In this document: positions 22,528-36,100 of the stretch, piece after piece
How positions within the stretch are numbered: the first letter of the stretch is position 1
Layout: each line of letters opens with the position of its first letter
Assembly: GCA_022414725.1 (NCBI GenBank)
Contig: CM039464.1
Coordinates: 46,653,957-46,717,956, forward strand
Direction: 5' to 3'
DNA: 64,000 bases
DNA from: Microglena sp. YARC
Taxonomy: Eukaryota > Chlorophyta > Chlorophyceae > Chlamydomonadales > Chlamydomonadaceae
Translations under genes and position numbers: made by a program
The notes under the pieces: generated by a model
What the model was told of the DNA's origin: nothing
The model's database searches: none
The model's input: the letters and a program-made list of their open reading frames with translations, nothing else

Positions 22528-25500
22528 ATACCCTACCTGACCACACATACCCCCCCCCCCCCCCCCCCCCCCCCCTTAATGAATGTTTGTATGCCCCAGA
22601 TCCCGAGAGTACAAGATAACCAACTTGCCCCCCCCCCCCCCCCCCCTTAATTAATGATTGGATGCCCCAGATCCCGAGAGTACAAGATAACTAACTTGCC
22701 CCCTACACACACAAACCCACTCACCCACTCACACACACACCTCCCCCTTAATTAATGATTGGATGCCCCAGATCCCGAGAGTACAAGATAACCAACTTGC
22801 GGAAAGAAGTGGATCGTATTCAAGCCAAGGAGAAGGTGGAAGGTGGTCTTACTGCTGGCCAAGCATCGGTTGTGGTGCGTGAAGTGACTACGTAAATACA
22901 TAGATAAATAGTACGCCTTATTGCGAGGCGTGAGGTTGAGGGGGCCAGCCGGTTTGCTTGCACTGGGGCCAACCACCAATAGGGGTGGGGTGGGTGGGGT
23001 GGGTGGGGGAAGGGGGGGCTGACATCCTCCTGGTGCCTGATGTGATGGTTTATTCCGGGTTAATTAACATTTTTTCTTCTCCCAACGATGCGTCGCCATT
23101 CCGGAGCTGCATATTACTGCTGGTCAAGAATCGTTTTTGGTGCGTGAAGTAGGGACCGGCATATCATATGATGTTGCGCCAGCGCGGGTATGATATCATA
23201 TGATACCATACATATTGCATCATATGATATTGTACATAAATGGCAACTTTAGCCTCGTCAGACTGCCGACATCACATGATATCATATGACGTCATATTGC
23301 AGTTCCCTAATCGTATAAGGTGCCCAGGAGCGTTGTTATAGCAATTCAGGGGATGAACTGGACAAACGTTTTGTACTTTGTCGAGAATTGTCGAGAATTC
23401 CAGGCCAAATTGTCGAGAATTCTTGGATTTCCAGGCCAAAATTCTCGACGAAGTACGAGTCCTCACGGAAACGGTTTTTCCAGTTCATCCCCTGAATTGC
23501 TATAATTATTGCTCACACTACCCACGGCTATCCGACTGATATACTTTCCAGACAAATTCCATGACTTCTGGCCGCCCAACTGGCCACTCCTCAGCTCCCA
23601 CCCACCACCACCACCACACACACATCCCTCACTCCCCCCACCCTCCTGGCCTCCCCCCCTCCACCCACCCACCACCACCTCCCACCCAATCAGGTGGTAG
23701 TAGCTCCGGAGTCCAGAGTGCTGGCAAGCTTCTGGCCCCCCGGCTGGCTACTCCTCAGCTCCCGCCCTGATTTACTATTCTGTTTCGAATCGTTTGACAA
23801 ACGAAGCAGTCTGCGATAAGAATGAAATGATCTCTGTAGCACGAACTCAGGGCCCCCATCGGTTAAACGATTGTTTGGGGGTCAGTTCACCAGTACTTGT
23901 TCTTTTTAAGCCCTTCCTATAACGGTTGGGCAAGTCCCTTTAGCCTGTTTGGACTACCCCTGGGCTGATGTACAAACCAAGCAGTCTGAAGGCCGATGCA
24001 CTCAAAGCAGATGATATCTGATATCTGACATATCTGATCTGATATCATATCGCCGCTCCCTAGCTTGAAGTGACGGTGTATTAAAGCTAGTCCCCCCCCC
24101 CCCAACATGTCACCATCCTGCGCTGCATTGCTACGCATGGGTCTGGCTAAACTAGTCAGAAATGCCCCCCCTGACCCCCTGGGCTCCGTGGGGTTCGGGG
24201 GGCAGTGTGTTACATTGGGTAAGCACCGAGATGCTCAATTTGCGACCGGTCGCACAAATCAAAACAGTTAGTGTTGTGCACAGCATGGATGGATGGATGG
24301 ATGGATGGATGGATGGATGCATGGATGGATGGATGGATGGATGGATGGATGGATGGATGAATGGATGGATGGATGGATGGATGCATGGATGGATGCATGG
24401 ATGGATGGATGGATGGATGATGGATGCACAGGACGGATGGACGTGTATTTCACAGCAGTGGTACATGCTTGAACTTATGTGTGCTGCCATCCATCCATCC
24501 ATGTTCCATGTAATGTATATACAGCATGGATGGATGGATGGATGGTAAATGCACAGGATGGATGGACGTGTATTGTACAGCAGTGGTACATGCTTGAACT
24601 TATGTGTGCTGCTATGTTTGTTATGATGTATGGCATGCATCATGTGCTGTATGACGTGCAGAATGTGCTGAATGGCATGCAGACTGTGCTATAGGGCATG
24701 CTCACTTGCATATAGTACTGTATTACATGCTCACTTGCATATAGTACTGTATTACATGCTCACTTGCATATAGTACTGTATTACATGCTCACTTGCATAT
24801 AGTACTGTATTACATGCTCACTTGCATATAGTACTGTATTACATGCTCACTTGCATATAGTACTGTATTAAATGCTCGCTACTAAAATGTGCAGGTTCGC
24901 AATGGGCCAACCATTGCCATAATGTGCTGTTTTTACGTGCTCACTACTAAAATGTGCATGTTCGCAATGAGCCAGCCATCGCCATAGTGTGCTGTTTGAT
25001 GTGCTCACTACTAAAATGTGCAGGTTTGCAATGAGCAAGCCATCGACATAGTGTGATGTTTGATGTGCTCACTACTAAAATGTGCAGGTTCGCAATGAGC
25101 AAGCCATCGACATAGAGTGATGTTTGACGTGCTCACTTCTAAAATGTGCAGGTCCGCAATGAGCAAGCCATCTCCAGGTACGAAGAGGAGGTTGAAGACA
25201 TTGAAGAAGAGCTGAATGAGAGCATCAGGGCTGCGATAACGGATCGGAAAAAGGTTTGTGTTTCTGCTTGTATATACTCTTAAGCCCAACATTTAGTCTT
25301 CTCTCCATGTTAGGAATATCCTTTTCACTTTGTTTCTACCTTTTTTGCCTAAACCCTAATACAATGAAGACCTGCCTGAGGAAAAAGATGCCTAAATAGA
25401 CGGGTTGCCCTAGTAGAGCCCCTGTGAAGGTCGGCCCAAAGGTAAGTAGGTTGAAATGGAGTTGTGCGAGCGGATGGAAATGGTAAATGGGATAAGGAAG

Positions 25501-28500
25501 GATGATGTGGGATCGAGGAGAGGACGACAGTGCAAAGCAGGAGCCCCCAGTGTTACCCATTTGTCCGTCCGACCATCCATCCAACCATCCATCCATCTGA
25601 CCGTGATAAAGCCCCCCCCAAAAAGATAAAGACACGTCAGCCAACAGCCTCGTAACTATCTCGCTTCCGTTGCCACCTGTCACTCCCTCGCGATCACTCT
25701 CCGCCATTTTGCAAAGTGAAGGAAAAGAAGATCGCATGAGACGGCGACGCGGAACAGCGCTGACACAGAATGTTGTTGTCGGACAGGAAGGGCAGGTAAG
25801 CGCAGCCAGGTCGCCAGCAAGACCACCAGGTCGCCAGCAAGACCACCAGGTCGCCAGCAAGACCACCAGAACCTCTTTCGGCAACCGATTTTCATTCCTG
25901 ATTGAACCGCATGTACAGAAATCCCAAACACTTTTCGATCATTTCCGGGCGGAATACCAACCGTTCTTACAGGCATTCTAACCAACAATCTCTTTCGCCC
26001 ACCATTTTTTGACGATTATGACCATTCTAACCGCTTCTTCAACCATTCAAACCAATGTTTCGACCATTCTAACCAATTTCTAGCATTTCCGGAGTTATCA
26101 TTGCATAGGTCTACCGTCAAGGGCCGACCAACCCTAATACAGTGAAGACCTTCCAAATATTTAGTCTTCTAACCAAGTTGGGGATTATCTTTTCATTTTG
26201 TTTCTACGTTTTTTGCCTAATACAGTGAAGATCTACCTGAGGAAAAAGATGCCTAAACCCCAATACAGTGAAGATCTACCTGAGGAGAAAGATGCCCAAA
26301 CCCCAATACAGTGAAGATCTACCTGAGGAGAAAGATGCCTAAACCCCAATACAGTGAAGATCTACCTGAGGAGAAAGATGCCTAAACCACAATACAGTGA
26401 AGACCTACCAAATATTTAGTCTTCTCACCAAGTTAGGGATTCTCTTTTCTTTTCGTTTCTACATTTCCTTATTTTATTTATCGCAATTCTTAATTTAATG
26501 ATTATTATTATTGAATTGTATGGTATTTTGTTTATACGCTTCCTTATTTGATTATATCGTAATTAGAAATATAACAATAATTATTATTGAATTATATCGT
26601 ATTTTGTTTATACGCTTCCTTATTTGATTATATCGTAATTATGAATATAATAATAATTATTATTTAATTATATTGTATTTTCTTTCTACGTTTCCTAATT
26701 GTATTATTAGATTGAAACACCTTATATAGTTATGTCGGAATACCTTTTCGACCCCCCCACCCCACCCCACCACTACCACCACCACCACCTACCCCAAACA
26801 CCCATCCACCCACCCACCACCACCACCACAACCACCACCACCACCACCACCACCCACCATAATAAAAAAAGTCCCCGTCTCACTCGCGCCCCCGTGTCAT
26901 TTCATTTAAATAAAAAATACAAGCATGTTGTGTGCGCACTTGTACCGTGCCCAGCTCATGAAGTCCGAATAAGCGACAGTGTCGGAGATTGAAGTTTGCC
27001 GTACAATAATTAGGGAACGGCTACTAAGATTAGTTCATGAAAAGCTAACATTAACTAAAATTATTAAAGAGTCACAATAATATTATTTATTCAAAACAAA
27101 TAAAAATCTGGTGATACGGCTAAGCTGTCTTGTATTAGCTAACGTTCACTAATATATTATTCTTTCACTAATGTTAACTAACTAAGCCTTTCCATAACAA
27201 TAATGCAGGAGACAGACAGGGGCGCCAGCAAGAAGAAGCGGAAGCAGCTGGCTGAAAGTGATGAAGAGTACCTTCAGGCGAGTCTGATTACCGCCCTCAA
27301 TGGATCATTTGATAATTTGTGCTTTTGTGTATTTCATGGGGAAGGGGTGGGGGTTGGGGACATTTGATCATTTGTGCTTTTGTGTGTTTTTATGGGGAAG
27401 GGGTGGGGGGTGGGGACATTTGACAATTTATGCTTTCGTGTGTTTCATGGGGAAGGGTGGGTGGGGTGGGGTGGGGTGGAGAACATTTGAAAATTGGTGA
27501 GGGTGGATACCGCCCTCAATGTAGCAGATACCTAGTGATCCGCTGGTTACACCGGAGCTGCTGATTATAACCTCAGGGTTTAGCGTTGACCGAGGCCTTG
27601 GGCCCACGCCACTTGCGCATGAACCCGCAGCAAGGGCTGGTCACCTAAGGTTGTTTTTCATGCTGTCAGTGGTGATGGTGGGTGTCATGGTGGCTTCTCT
27701 GCTGCTGCAGCTGCTGCTTTTCTTGGTGGTGTTGGTCTCATTGGCCGGACACCTCAGGTTGTTTTTGGCGGAGCCCCCTCTTCAAGGAGGCGGGAGCCCC
27801 CATGTTTACCCATTTGTCCGTTAGTCCGACCGGAAAAAAATTGAAGCCTGACACGTCAGCCAACGGTCGCGTAACTAACTCGCTTCGGTCAGCTCCAACG
27901 TTGCCACCTTTTGTTCCGTCGCCAACACACTTTGCCAATTTTCTGCGTCACTTGCGACGCTGCATATGACTTGTCCATGCTGTCAGTGGTGATGGTGGGT
28001 GTCATGTTGGCTTCTCTGCTGCTGCAGCTGCTGTTCTTGGTGATGTTGGTCTTGTTGGCCGGTCACCTCAACGTCAGGTTGACAAGGGCTGTCAGTGGTG
28101 GTGGTGGTGGTGGTCATGGTGGCTTCTCTGCTGCCGCTGCTGCTGATTATGGTGGTGTTGGTCACGTGTGACGGTTACTTAAAGTCAGGTTGTTTTTCAT
28201 GCTGTCAGTGGTGGTGGTGGTGGTCATGGTGGCTTGTCTGCTGCAGCTGCTGCTGTTCTTGGTGGTGTTGGTCACGTTGGCTTGTCACCTCAAATTCAGG
28301 TTGACAAGGGCTGTCAGTGGTGGTGGTGGTCATGGTGGCTTCTCTGCTGCAGCTGCTGCTGTTCTTTGTCGTGTTGGTTGTGCTGCAGCTACTGTAGCTC
28401 GTGGATGGAGTTGCTCGTGGTCGTTGTGTGCTGCTGCTTCTGCTTCTGCTGCTGTTGTGGTCTGGTGCAGCTGGTCGTGGTCGTGGTGTGCTGCTGCTGC

Positions 28501-29055
28501 TGCTGCTGCTGTCTTGGTATGGTGCAGCTGATCGTGGTGGGTGTGCTGCAGCTGCTGTAGCTCGTGGTCGGGGCTGCTCTTGGTCGTGGTGTGCTGCAGC
28601 TGATGGTGGTGGGTGTGCTGCAGCTGCTGTAGATCGTGGTTGGGGTTGCCCTTGGTCGTGGTGCGGTGCAGCTGATCGTGGTGGTTGTGCTGCAGCTGCT
28701 GCAGCTCGTGGTTGGGGCTGCACTTGGACGTGGTGTGGTGCAGCTGATCATGGTGGGTGTGCTGCAGCTGCTATAGCTCGTAGTTTGGGCTGCTCTTGGT
28801 CGTGGTGTGGTGCAGCTGATCATGGTGGGTGTGCTGCAGCTGCTATAGCTCGTAGTTTGGGCTGCTCTTGGTCGTGGTGTGGTGCAGCTGATGGTGGTGG
28901 TTGTGCTGCAGCTGCTGTAGCTCGTGTTTGGGGCTGCTCTTGGTCGTGGTGTGGTGCAGCTGATCATGGTGGGTGTGCTGCAGCTGCTATAGCTCGTAGT
29001 TTGGGCTGCTCTTGGTCGTGGTGTGTATTCTGAACACGATTCTGATGATGATGCC

Positions 29056-29088
<33 letters not shown>

Positions 29089-29997
29089 AATGATGAATTA
29101 TTTTCTCTTGCTGCTGCTGCTGCTGCCGCCGCCAACACTCTGAATAGAGTTTCCTCACCTCCACTCCCTTTGCTCTCTGAACAGAGTTGTGATGATGACT
29201 GTGACTATCCTTCTGCTGCTGATGATGATGCTGCATCTGGTGCTTCTAATGTAGTTTCCTCACCTTCACTCCCTTCGCTCTGAATAGGGTTCTGATGATG
29301 ACGATGAGTTCTTCGACCGCACAGCGGGCTCTGGGAAGCCAGGCGCTGGCGTGAGCAAGAAGAAGCTTAAGGATGCCCCGGTGGTGGAGTCGGCAGCCAC
29401 CCTCTATGTCAAGAAGGAATCCTTGACAGCTGAACGTGTCAAGCTGGTTGAAGCTATTGCAGCTGAGGAGGCAAAGAACGAGGAGGAAGCAAAGGAGGCA
29501 ACAGTAGCAAAGAAGGAAGAGGAATCAAAGGCGACAACAGCCTCAATAAAGGAAGAAGAAGCAAAGGCGACAACCTCAAAGAACGAAGAGGACGCAATGG
29601 CTACAACAGCAGCAAGGAACGAAGAGGAAGCAAAAGGGGCAACAGCAGCAAAGAACGAAGAAGAAGCAAAGGCGACAAAGGAGGTGAGGTTAGGAAGTGG
29701 GTGAGCAGCCTGGCAGGAAGTACACACAATCTAACACACAAAAACACAAACATATACAAATGCACATACGGATGCTCATACACATGCACATACACACACG
29801 TATACTTACACAAATTCGCACTCCAACAAACGCATACACATGCATTAAGACATAAACAAACATGCACTTACATTTGCACACACTCTAACACACACATACA
29901 CCTAAACACCTACACAAACATACACATACACACATACACAAACATAAACATAAACATACACACATATACACACACATACACACACACATACACACAC

Positions 29998-30038
<41 letters not shown>

Positions 30039-33000
30039 TACACATACAAACACGCACACGCACATGCACACATACAGATACACAAACACACTAACACGTA
30101 CACGCACTGTGCAGGATGCCTCATCTGCTGCGTCTGATACCACGGCACCAGTCCCCGCTGGCTCGAAGAGTGGAGTCCCTGAGTCAGCATCTGCAGCAAT
30201 GCTTGTTGACAGCCTGGACGGCTCGAAGAGTGGAGCCCCTGAGTCAGCTTCTGCAGCAATGCTTGCTGACAGCCTGGCCAGCTCAAAGAGTGGAGCCCCT
30301 GAGTCAGCTTCTGCAGCAATGCTTGCTGACAGCCTGGCCAGCTCAAAGAGCGGAGCTCCTGAGTCAGCATCTGAAGCAATGCTTGTTGACAGCCTGGCCA
30401 GCTCAAAGAGTGGAGCTCCTGAGTCAGCATCTGAAGCAATGCTTGTTGACAGCTTAGACGCCTTCATGGAGAACATGGAAACAAAAATTGAGAATGACAA
30501 GGTGAGCTGAGAATTACAATATACTCATATAGCCTATTTGGCCTACCCCTGGACTGTAACATACATACATACATACATACATACAGCATGGAAACAATAA
30601 TTGAGAAAGACAAGGTCAGCTGAAATGTTATGTTTTCTGGTTCCACTCAGTATTATGGGTTTTAACTGATGTAATAGTAAGAATGTATGTTACAGTCCAG
30701 GGGTAGGCCAAATAGACTAAAGGGACTTGTCCAACCGTGATAGGAAGGGCTTAAAAAGAAAAAGCACTGATGAACTGAACCTCAAACAATCGTTTTACCG
30801 ACAGGGGCCATGAGTTCGTGCTACAGAGATAATTTCATTCTGCAATATAATTAAATCATCATCTCATCTGGGATGATAATTTAATTGTGCAATTCTTATC
30901 GCTCTTTTAGCAATCGTATCAAGCATTTCCATCCTTTAAAGGATCATGATTCATGACCAGCTTTATGCTGGAGTTTTTATCCACCAATTCATAAAATGTA
31001 AAAGTTCGTAAAATGTAAAAGTTCATAAAATGTAAAAGTTCATAAAATGTAAAAGTTCATAAATGTAAAAGTTCATAAAATGTAAAAGTTCATAAATGTA
31101 AAAGTTCCAGCTTTATGTTTTTATTAGTTTTTATCCACCAATTCAGGTTCATAAAATGTAAGAGACAAGATCAATTGCTGTCAGATGAGATGCAACAATT
31201 TTTACGACGACGCGTCGCCCACATCTGCCCCCCCCGGCCAAACTATTAAGGGGAGACGCTTTGTGCCGCACACTACAAAATACTACGGTGGGCTACTCAA
31301 CTTTTCTGAAATCAGGCTTGAGTAGCCCACAAGCTACACAACCTTGCCCAGCTACACAGCTACACAGCTACACTACCTTGCCCAGAGAAATCTGAAATAA
31401 AAAACACTGATGAGGTGACTCACAGTAAAGTTCATAAGCTCTGTCCCACATTGTGTAAAATCTGACCCGAATTAGGGAATCTCGTAGTAACAAGTCCTAT
31501 GCAGAGTCGCAAGCGACGCTGAAAATTGGCGGAGTGTGTTGGCAAAGGAACGAAAGGTGGCAACGATGGAGCGGACTGAAGCGAGTTAGTTACGCGACCG
31601 TTGGCTGACGTGTCAGACTTCAAGTTTTTTTTTTTTTGTCAAACGGACAAATGGGTAAACATGGGGGCTCCCGTCCCCTTGAAGAGGGGGCTCCGCCAAA
31701 AATAATGTTCAACTGACCTGCTTCTCAAACTCATTGGTGAGGTTTGTGGGTGGGGGTGGGGTGGGGTAAGGGATATGGGTATTGGGGTGGGTGGGTGGGG
31801 TGGGGTGGGGTAAGAGTTATGGGTAGGGATCGGCATATCATATGATGTTATCCAAAGGTGAGAAAGGTGTCATATGATATCATACAAATTGTGTCATATG
31901 ATATCATTTGATGTCATATCGCCATTCCCTAGTTATGGGTTGTGTAGGTGGGTGTGTTGAAGTGTGGGTGTTGAGCAAAATATTTAACTTTACCTGGTTC
32001 GCAAACTCATTGGTGAGATTTGTGGGTGGGGGTGGGTTGGGGTGGGGTGGGGTAAGGTTTATGGGTAGGGATCGGCATATCATATGATGTTGGCCAAAGG
32101 TGAGAATGGTGTCATATGATATCATACAAATTGCGTCATATGATATCATATGATGTCATATCGCCATTCCCTAGTTATGGGTTGTGTAGGTGGGCGTGTT
32201 GAAGTGTGGGTGGTGAGCAAAATATCCAACTTTACCTGGTTCGCAAACTCATTGGTGAGATTTGTGTGGGGGGGTGGAGTGGGGTGGGGTAAGGTTTATG
32301 GATAGGGATCGGCATATCATATGATGTTGGCCAAAGGTGAGAAAGGTGTCATATGATATCATACAAATTGCGTCTTATGATATCATTTGATGTCATATCG
32401 CCATTCCCTAGTTATGGGTTGTGTAGGTGGGCGTGTTGAAGTGTGGGTGGTGAGCAAAATATTTAACTTTACCTGGTTCGCAAACTCATTGGTGAGATTT
32501 GTGGGTGCGGGGTGGGGTGGGGTGGGGTGGGGTAAGGTTTATGGGTAGAGATCGGCATATCATATGAGTGTTAGCCATAGGTGAGAATGTGAGTGTGTGT
32601 GTTTCTGTGTGTGGGGGTGGGTGTGTGTGGGGGGGGAGGGCATTCCAATGGCAGTGTGTGTGTGTGTGTTTGGTGGGAGGGGTGGGAAGTGTTAGCCATA
32701 GGTGTCATATGGTATCATACAAATTGTGTCATATGATATTGTATTTAAATGGTAACTTTAGCCAAGTCAGACTACCAGCATGATATGATATGATGTCATA
32801 TAGCCATTCCCTAGTTATGGGTTGTGCAGGTGGCCGAGTTTATGTGTGGGTGGTGATCAAACATGTTGGGATTTTAGGGTTTTAGGGCTTAGGGTTTAAA
32901 ACCCTAAAACCTAACCCTAAACCCTAAACTTGATCTGGTTCTCAAACTCTGCGCAAACTCAAATCTGAGTGGTTATATTATGAACTGATGTGGCTAAGCA

Positions 33001-33132
33001 ACTTTGTAGAATTTTTCTAATCCCTCTGTCCCGAAAGCCCCATAATTAAGCCCTTGCGGATGTGTATATATATAATGTACATATACGGATATAATATACG
33101 GATGTGTGTATATGTATACATTCATTTTTTTA

Positions 33133-33177
<45 letters not shown>

Positions 33178-36100
33178 GTTATTATTATTATTATCAATAT
33201 TATTTTTGATCAATTTGTCTTTTTAACTGCAGCTTCAAAAGTTGCGCAAAGACCTGGTCAATGTCGATGCCCAGCTAGAGCGTACGGACAGGCTGCTGAA
33301 GATAGCGGATCCTGACCAATATCTGAAGCCTGGGAGTAAAGCAGTGGCCGATGCACGGGTGAGCGCTAGCTTGTTGCAAGCTAAGGTGGTGGACAAGGTG
33401 AAGAAGGCTGCGGCAGTGGCTGAGGTGAAGAAAGCAACTGAGGTGAGTGTGGATGTGGTGGTGGTCTGTCGGTGGGTAAGGGGGGGGGGGGGGGGTAGTG
33501 GTGGTGGTGGTGGTGGGTGGTAGGGGGGGGGGGGGGGGGGGTAGTGGTGGTGGTGGTGGTGGGTGGTAGGGGTGGGGGGGTAAGGGGTGAGGGGGGGGGG
33601 GGGGGGGGGGTAGGGGGGGGGGGTAAGGGGGGGGGGGGGGGGGGATCAAACGACTGGCCACCAAGGGACTACCGCAACCGCCACTACCACCACCACCACT
33701 ACCACCTAGACCACTACCACCTCTAACACCTCAACCAACTCCAACTCCATCACCACCACTACCACCACTACCACCTCCACCACTACCTCCTCTAGTCCTC
33801 TACCACCACCACCTCAACCACTACCACCACCACTACCAACTCCACCTCTACCACTACCACCACTACAACTACCACTTCTACCACCACCACTACCACCACC
33901 ACCGCTTCCACCACTACCACCACCACCACTACCAACTCCACCACTACCACCACTACCACCTCAACCACTACCTCCTCTACCACCTTCACTACCACCACTA
34001 CCACCTCTACCACCATCACCACAACCACTACCACCTCCACCACTACCACCTCTACCTCCACCACCACTACCTCTACCACCACTACCTCTACCACCACTAC
34101 CTCTACCACTACTACCTCTACCACCTCTACCACCACCACCTCTACCACTACCACCACTACCACCTCTACCACCACCACCTCTACCACTACCACCACTACC
34201 ACCTCTACCACCTCTACCACCACCACCTCTACCACTACCACCACTACCACCTCTACCACCACCACCTCTACCACTACCACCACCACTACCAACTCCATAT
34301 CTACCACTACCAACTCCACCACCACCACCACCTCTACCACCACCGCTACCACAACCACAACCACAACCACCACTACCACTACCACCACCACCACTACCAA
34401 CTCCACCACTACCGCTACCACTACCACCTCTACCAACTTCAACTCCATCACTACCACTACCACCTCTACCACCACTGCCACCACCACCACTACCACCTCC
34501 ACCACTACCACCTCCACCACTACCACCTCTACCACCCACCACCACCACCACCACCTCCACCACTACCACCTCTACCACCACCACCACCACTACCACCTCC
34601 ACCACTACCACCTCTACCACCACTACCACCTCTACCACCACCACTACCACCTCCACCACTACCACCTCTACCACCACCACCACCACTACCACCTCCACCA
34701 CTACCACCTCTACCACCACCACCACTACCACCACCACCACAACCACTACCACCTCTAGCACCAACACCACCACCACCACCACCACCTCCACCACTTCCAC
34801 CTCTACCACCACTTCCACCACCAACAACACCTCCACCACTACGACCTCTACCACTACCACCTCTACCACCACCACCACCACCACTACCAACTCCACCAGG
34901 ACCACCTCCACCACTACCACCTCTACCTCCACCACTACCACCTCTACCACCACCACCACCACCACTACCACCTACACCACTACCACCACTACCACCTACA
35001 CCACCACCACCACTACCACCTCCACTACTACCACCACCACCACCACCACCACCACCTCCACCACTACCACCTCTACTACTACCACCACCACCACGTCCAC
35101 CTCCACCACGACCACCTCTACCACCACCACCACCACCACTTCCATCTCCACCACTACCACCTCTACCACCACCACCACTACCACCTCTACCACCACCACT
35201 TCCAACTCCACCACTTTCAAAGTATATGACTGAGGACCTGCTATTGATTACTGCTGGAACATGCAAAGCTTTTTCTTTCTATGCCCTAGACTGAATGAAA
35301 CTTCTCTAATACCTTCATCAGGACTCTTCTTCATTTGTTGCCTGAGTTTGAATTTGAATCAGAATTTGCCGACTGAATGGAACTTCTCTTATCCCTTCAT
35401 CAGGACTCTTCTTCATTTGTTGACTGAATTTGAATTTGAATTTGCTGACTGAATGAAACTTCTCTCCCTCCCTTTCATCAGGATATTTCTTCATTTGTCG
35501 ACCGAATTTGAACTTCCTTCCCCCGCCTTCATCAGAACAATTCTTCATTTTTTATTGAGTTTGAATTTGAATTTGAATTTGCCGACTGAAAGGAACTCCT
35601 CTCATCCCTTCATCAGGGCATTTCTTCATATGTAGTCTGAATTTGAATTTGAATTTAAATTTCCTAACTGAATGGAACTTCTCTGATCCCTTCATCAGGA
35701 TATTTCTTCATTTGCTGACTAAAATTGAATTTGAATTTGAATTTGCTGACTGAATGAAACTTCTCTCCCTCCCCTTCATCAGGATATTTCTTCATTTGTC
35801 GACTGAATTTGAATTTGAATTTGCTGACTGAATGAAGCTTCTCTCATCCCTTCATCAGGACGTTTCTTCATTTGTTGACTGAATTTGAATTTGAATTTCT
35901 ATTTGAATTTGCCGACTGAATGGAGCTTCTCTCATCCCATCATCAGGACATATCTTTATTTGCTAATGAATTTGAATTTGAATTTGAATCACTGACTGAA
36001 TGGAACTTCTCTCATCCCTTCATAAGGACGTTTCTTCATTTGTTTACTGAATTTGAATTTGAATTTGCCGACTGAATGAAACTTCTCTCATCCCTCCGTC

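Larger units (their letters stand above)
22875..25151 (+). repeat. intron 7: donor copy, ATGG microsatellite, acceptor ladder
   Basis: A copy of the exon 7 end and donor lies near 23110-23155. A near-inverted pair around 23320-23510 (GCAATTCAGGGGATGAACTG) can fold back. ATGG units fill 24285-24425. Six 28-bp units (GTATTACATGCTCACTTGCA) span 24700-24870. Acceptor copies (CTAAAATGTGCAGG) lie near 24884, 24950, 25013 and 25078. Confidence 0.85.
25254..27208 (+). repeat. intron 8: ACAGTGAAGATCTACCTGAGG repeats and AT-rich DNA
   Basis: Units of about 42 bp (AATACAGTGAAGA.CTACC plus TGAGGA.AAAGATGCCTAAA) occur at 25355-25400 and 26140-26420. The same family reappears at 55000-55750. Family G and the MITE at 27011 are also in this intron, with a C/A-rich run at 26750-26860. 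Confidence 0.85.

Noticed and set aside
24152..24643. MDGW / IHPS repeat proteins
   Set aside because: Translations of the ATGG microsatellite.
28389..29138. 249-codon minus frame ([11 protein letters not shown] repeats)
   Set aside because: Reading of the GCTGCAGCTG minisatellite inside intron 9.
33792..35266. Minus-strand frames of 245-336 codons (valine- or glycine-rich)
   Set aside because: The ACC trinucleotide tract has no stop codons in these frames; composition alone explains them.
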